This document shows, piece by piece, positions 61,096-64,000 of a DNA stretch of 64,000 bases. The stretch covers positions 124,001 to 188,000 of the forward strand of contig NZ_JALDWJ010000009.1 in NCBI RefSeq assembly GCF_022758295.1, in the 5' to 3' direction. Made by a program: the position numbers and the translations under genes. A model generated the notes under the pieces. It had not been told where the DNA came from. It made no database searches and saw only the letters and a list, made by a program, of their open reading frames with translations. The number at the start of each line of letters is the position of its first letter. The stretch's first letter is position 1. The DNA comes from Lysobacter sp. CFH 32150 (GTDB lineage: Bacteria > Pseudomonadota > Gammaproteobacteria > Xanthomonadales > Xanthomonadaceae).

Positions 61096-63294
61096 CTACC
61101 TGGAGACTTCCCACGACAGGTCCGCGACGGAGGCGACAGCCTGCTGGGTCGTGTGGTTGGCCGATTTCCAGATCGTGTTGCCACCCGCGACGGTGGTGTC
61201 GCGCCACAGCACGTCGCTGTGGCCGTCACCGTCGTAGTCGCCGATACCGACGATGTGCCATGCCAGGTTGGTGACCCCGGTCATGGACTGGACAGTGGCG
61301 GCATTGGCCGACCGCCAGATCACGTTGGCCCCGGTGGCACTGTTGCGCCACACCACGTCATCGCGGCCGTCCGCATTGATGTCGCCGATGCCGACGATGC
61401 GCCATGCCAGGTTGGTGACGCTGGTCATCGCCTGATAATTCGCGGCATTGCCGGAACGCCAGATCGCATTGCTGCCGGTGCGGCCGTTGCGCCAGACGAT
61501 GTCCGCGCGGCCATCGCCATCCACGTCGCCGGCTCCCGCGACTTTCCAGTCCAGATCGGCGACCTTGGTCAGGGCCTGCACGGTGGATGCGTTGGCCGAC
61601 CACCAGATCGTGTTGGCGCCCGTACTGCCATGCCGCCACAGGATGTCCGCGTGACTGTCGCCATCGAAGTCGTCGACGGCCGCGACCTGCCAGGCCACGT
61701 TGGCGGCCGACGTCGCTTGCTGGGTGGCCGCCGATCCTGATCTCCAGATCATGTTGGCGCCGGTGTTGGTGTTGCGCCAGAGGATGTCGACTTTGTTGTC
61801 ACCATTGAAGTCGCCGGTGCCCGCGATCTTCCAGGCCAGGTCGCCAACCTTCGACATGAGTTGCCGCGTGTTGGCATTCGCCGACAACCAGATCGTGTTG
61901 GCACCGCTCGTGGCATGGCGCCACAGGATGTCAGAGTTGCCATCCCCGTTGAAATCCGAACGCACGGTGCTGCTGGTCTTCGCCAGTTCGCCGAGGAACG
62001 CAAGGCCGAGCCTGGCGAAATTGACACTGCTGGCGGCGGTGCCGCCCATCTGCGGCAAGGTGTCGAAGGTGGTGTGCAGGTACGTGAAGAACGTCGGTTC
62101 GAACATCATCGCCGACGGATAGCCGGCGTTGGTCCACGACGCGTGGTCGGAACAGCCATAGCCGCAGGTGTAGGTGCCCCGGGTCAATCCGGTCGGCGCC
62201 AGGTAGGCGTCGAACACGTCGGTGGTGAACTGCTGCATCCCGGGATTGGAGTAGTCGGTGATCAGCCGCATCGCGACGGTGCTGCCGGCCGCGTAATTGG
62301 TCATGTCCAGCTGCAGCACGCCGACGACGTTCTTGTTTTGGTTCCGGAACGATTGCGCGATCGCATGCGAGCCGCGCAGGCCGACTTCTTCGGCCGCATA
62401 GCCCATGAATTTGACGGTGCGCTTGGGCTTCCAGCCGCTGCCGAGCGCGATGCGGATCACCTCGGTCAGGGTGGCGATGCCGGAGGCGTCGTCGTCGGCA
62501 CCCGGGGCGTTCATCGCGTTGCCGGTGCCGCTGTTGGAGATCGAATCCAGGTGACCGCCGAGCACCACGATCTCGTCCGGCAGCTCGGATCCCTGGATGG
62601 TCAGGATCACCGAGGGTTGGGTGCTGCAATTGGTGCAGCCGGTGTAGAGCTCGGCACTGACGTCGGCGCGCCCATTGCCCAGCGCCAGCCAGGTGTCGCG
62701 GATCCAGGTCGCCGCGGCCAGGCCGTAGCTGCTGGCGTAGTAGCGGTTCGGATACGCGGTCGACAGGTGGTGGATGGTGGCGCGGATATTGGCTTCCTGC
62801 ACCTGCGGCAGCCAGCCGCCGACCGTGGCCTGGTTGTCGATCGGATGGGCGACCAGCAACTGGGTGGCCATCGCCTGCGCCGAACGATCCGCGCGGATGA
62901 ACGCATCGGCTTCGGCACGCGAGCGGAACGCGAAGTAGCCGCCACAACGCCGCTCCCGTTCGTGGATCTGGTGGCTGACGTCGTCGAGCTGGTGGGCCTG
63001 GATCTCGGCGATCACCAGGTCGTTGCCGATGCTGTCGCGACGGGTGACCGAGTCGCGGGCCATGACCTGGATGCCGCCCTGGAACAGTTTTCGGGAAGTG
63101 ACGATGTGGACCGGGGCGAACGGATCGTCGCGCAGCCCCATCGCAGCCAGGTCACTGGTGGCGTGGTCGTGGCGGGCAGCGACGGACTGCGCCATCGCTG
63201 TGCCGCACAGCAGTGCAAGGCCCAGCAAAGAAGCAAACAGGGTGCGCGATTTCACCGGGGAGGGTCTCAGGCGGCAAGGGCTAGGCTGGTTCAT
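61096..63294 (-). CDS. Secreted M28 aminopeptidase with six C-terminal VCBS/FG-GAP-like repeats
   Basis: A 732-residue exported zinc peptidase of the Vibrio leucyl aminopeptidase type. A signal peptide (about 16-36) and a propeptide (about 37-150) precede the catalytic domain (about 175-440): H248-x-D250, the bridging Asp in GADDDASG, E302-E303, D330 and H407. Residues 446-732 form six repeats of about 46 residues, each with DxxGDGxxDILWR and a TGxNxIW core, a predicted beta-propeller or calcium-binding array. The start at 63294 gives the signal peptide; the ribosome binding site is weak. Confidence 0.92.
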   Translation of the reverse strand: MNQPSPCRLRPSPVKSRTLFASLLGLALLCGTAMAQSVAARHDHATSDLAAMGLRDDPFAPVHIVTSRKLFQGGIQVMARDSVTRRDSIGNDLVIAEIQAHQLDDVSHQIHERERRCGGYFAFRSRAEADAFIRADRSAQAMATQLLVAHPIDNQATVGGWLPQVQEANIRATIHHLSTAYPNRYYASSYGLAAATWIRDTWLALGNGRADVSAELYTGCTNCSTQPSVILTIQGSELPDEIVVLGGHLDSISNSGTGNAMNAPGADDDASGIATLTEVIRIALGSGWKPKRTVKFMGYAAEEVGLRGSHAIAQSFRNQNKNVVGVLQLDMTNYAAGSTVAMRLITDYSNPGMQQFTTDVFDAYLAPTGLTRGTYTCGYGCSDHASWTNAGYPSAMMFEPTFFTYLHTTFDTLPQMGGTAASSVNFARLGLAFLGELAKTSSTVRSDFNGDGNSDILWRHATSGANTIWLSANANTRQLMSKVGDLAWKIAGTGDFNGDNKVDILWRNTNTGANMIWRSGSAATQQATSAANVAWQVAAVDDFDGDSHADILWRHGSTGANTIWWSANASTVQALTKVADLDWKVAGAGDVDGDGRADIVWRNGRTGSNAIWRSGNAANYQAMTSVTNLAWRIVGIGDINADGRDDVVWRNSATGANVIWRSANAATVQSMTGVTNLAWHIVGIGDYDGDGHSDVLWRDTTVAGGNTIWKSANHTTQQAVASVADLSWEVSR

Positions 63295-63374
63295 GGCGCG
63301 AGTATCGCGCGATCGGGTGACCAAGCAGAAGGCCGGCTTGCGCCGGCCTTCGTTGTCGAACATGGGGTGCGTAT

Positions 63375-64000
63375 TCAGCCCTGTTTCGTCGCCGGTTTCG
63401 CCGCTGCCGTGGCCGTGCCCGACGCCTGCCAGCCGCAGGTCTGGCCTTCGTTTTGTTCCTTCAGCCAGGTCTGCAACGGAGCGAAGTATTCGAGGATCGC
63501 CGAGGCGTCCATCTTCTCGCCGCCGGTGAGTTCCTTCAGCGTCTTCTGCCACGGCTGACTGGCACCCTTGCTCAACATCGCCAGATATTTCGCGCCAGCC
63601 TCCTTGTTGCCATAGAAGCTGCATTCGTACAGCGGGCCCTTGTAGCCGGCCGCGTCGCACAGCGATTTGTAGAACTGGAACTGCAGCACGTGCGAGAGGA
63701 AGTAGCGCGTGTAAGGTGTGTTGCCCGGCACGTGGTACTTCGCGCCCGGGTCGAAGTTCTCCTCGCCACGCGGTGTCACCGGCGCCACGCCCTGGTACTT
63801 CGCCTTCAGTTCCCACCACGCCTTGTTGTAGTTGTCCGGCTTGATCGAACCGTCGAACACGCCCCAGCGCCAGCGATCGATCATCAATCCGAACGGCAGG
63901 AACGACACCTTCTGCAGCGCCATACGCATCTGCGAGTTGATCAGCGATTCGTTGCTCTGCTGCTGCTCGCCGACCAGGCCGATCGAGCGCAGGTACTGCG
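63375..64000 (-). CDS. M2 family peptidyl-dipeptidase (ACE-like), C-terminal part
   Basis: The C-terminal 208 or so residues of an angiotensin-converting enzyme homologue; the gene continues beyond the right edge, so the zinc motif HEMGH is outside the window. Seen here are MALQKVSFLPFGLMIDRWRW, KYQGVAPVTPRGEENFDPGA and YTRYFLSHVLQFQFYKSLC, all near the end of the catalytic domain in this family. It ends with an Ala/Thr-rich tail. Bacterial members, common in xanthomonads, release dipeptides in the periplasm. Confidence 0.92.
   Translation of the reverse strand, partial: QYLRSIGLVGEQQQSNESLINSQMRMALQKVSFLPFGLMIDRWRWGVFDGSIKPDNYNKAWWELKAKYQGVAPVTPRGEENFDPGAKYHVPGNTPYTRYFLSHVLQFQFYKSLCDAAGYKGPLYECSFYGNKEAGAKYLAMLSKGASQPWQKTLKELTGGEKMDASAILEYFAPLQTWLKEQNEGQTCGWQASGTATAAAKPATKQG

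Noticed and set aside
61138-61960. Tandem DNA repeat or CRISPR-like array suggested by periodic motifs
   Set aside because: The periodicity is that of the six protein repeats of the M28 peptidase; units are diverged at DNA level and there are no spacers.
61861-63558. 565-residue open frame on the plus strand
   Set aside because: Antisense to the M28 aminopeptidase, whose zinc ligands are all present.

Overview
The window is high-GC chromosomal DNA from a free-living gammaproteobacterium, most likely Xanthomonadaceae or another Lysobacterales lineage (Lysobacter or Luteimonas type). The evidence is the gene families (Bcr/CflA efflux, DUF6607 hemin operon, H-NOX with GGDEF-EAL, M2 and M28 peptidases) and several short dispersed palindromes typical of that group. 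No rRNA, tRNA, CRISPR array or complete insertion sequence was seen. Gene calls rest on reading frames, ribosome binding sites and recognised motifs; no database search was run.

Layout: 0-2.5 kb holds a secreted FnIII-like protein and a MerR regulator divergent from two small membrane proteins (DUF2938, DUF2798). 2.5-6.8 kb is a hemin uptake operon (hemP, TonB-dependent receptor, putative hemin transport protein, DUF6607) with a Fur-like box and a strong intergenic hairpin. 6.9-17.3 kb is a mixed housekeeping stretch: VOC and GFA proteins, a serine hydrolase, a LytS/LytTR two-component pair, GST, an ArsR-SRPBCC-YceI operon, DUF5694, DUF2058 and a YgjP-like peptidase. 17.4-22.1 kb carries two ECF sigma factor loci: one with a fused SnoaL-like domain beside an odd SDR protein, the other with a zinc-finger anti-sigma factor beside a metallo-beta-lactamase-fold protein.

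22.4-26.5 kb is accessory in character: a three-gene operon of two lipoproteins and a cysteine-rich secreted peptide, then a serine hydrolase gene flanked by the two halves of a broken gene that share a 120-bp direct repeat and sit against REP-like palindromes. 26.6-34.1 kb is a type I restriction-modification operon (hsdM, hsdS, a nuclease-like DUF4268 gene, hsdR). 34-41 kb holds a methyltransferase, a small coiled-coil protein between direct repeats, a TPR protein and a pair of secreted proteins.

41-45 kb is the conserved ybbP-ybbA/tesA block, whose permease gene carries an in-frame copy of a dispersed palindrome. 45-51 kb is a DUF4331, TPR, HupE/UreJ module divergent from an ECF sigma factor and RskA-like anti-sigma factor; the two divergent sides share a candidate sigma-specific promoter motif. 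51-54 kb is gcvP behind a tandem glycine riboswitch with a clear TATAAT promoter. 54-57 kb is an H-NOX sensor with a GGDEF-EAL protein. The window ends with an MFS pump, an APC permease, a Rieske oxygenase, a secreted M28 aminopeptidase with six C-terminal repeats, and the C-terminal part of an ACE-like M2 peptidase.
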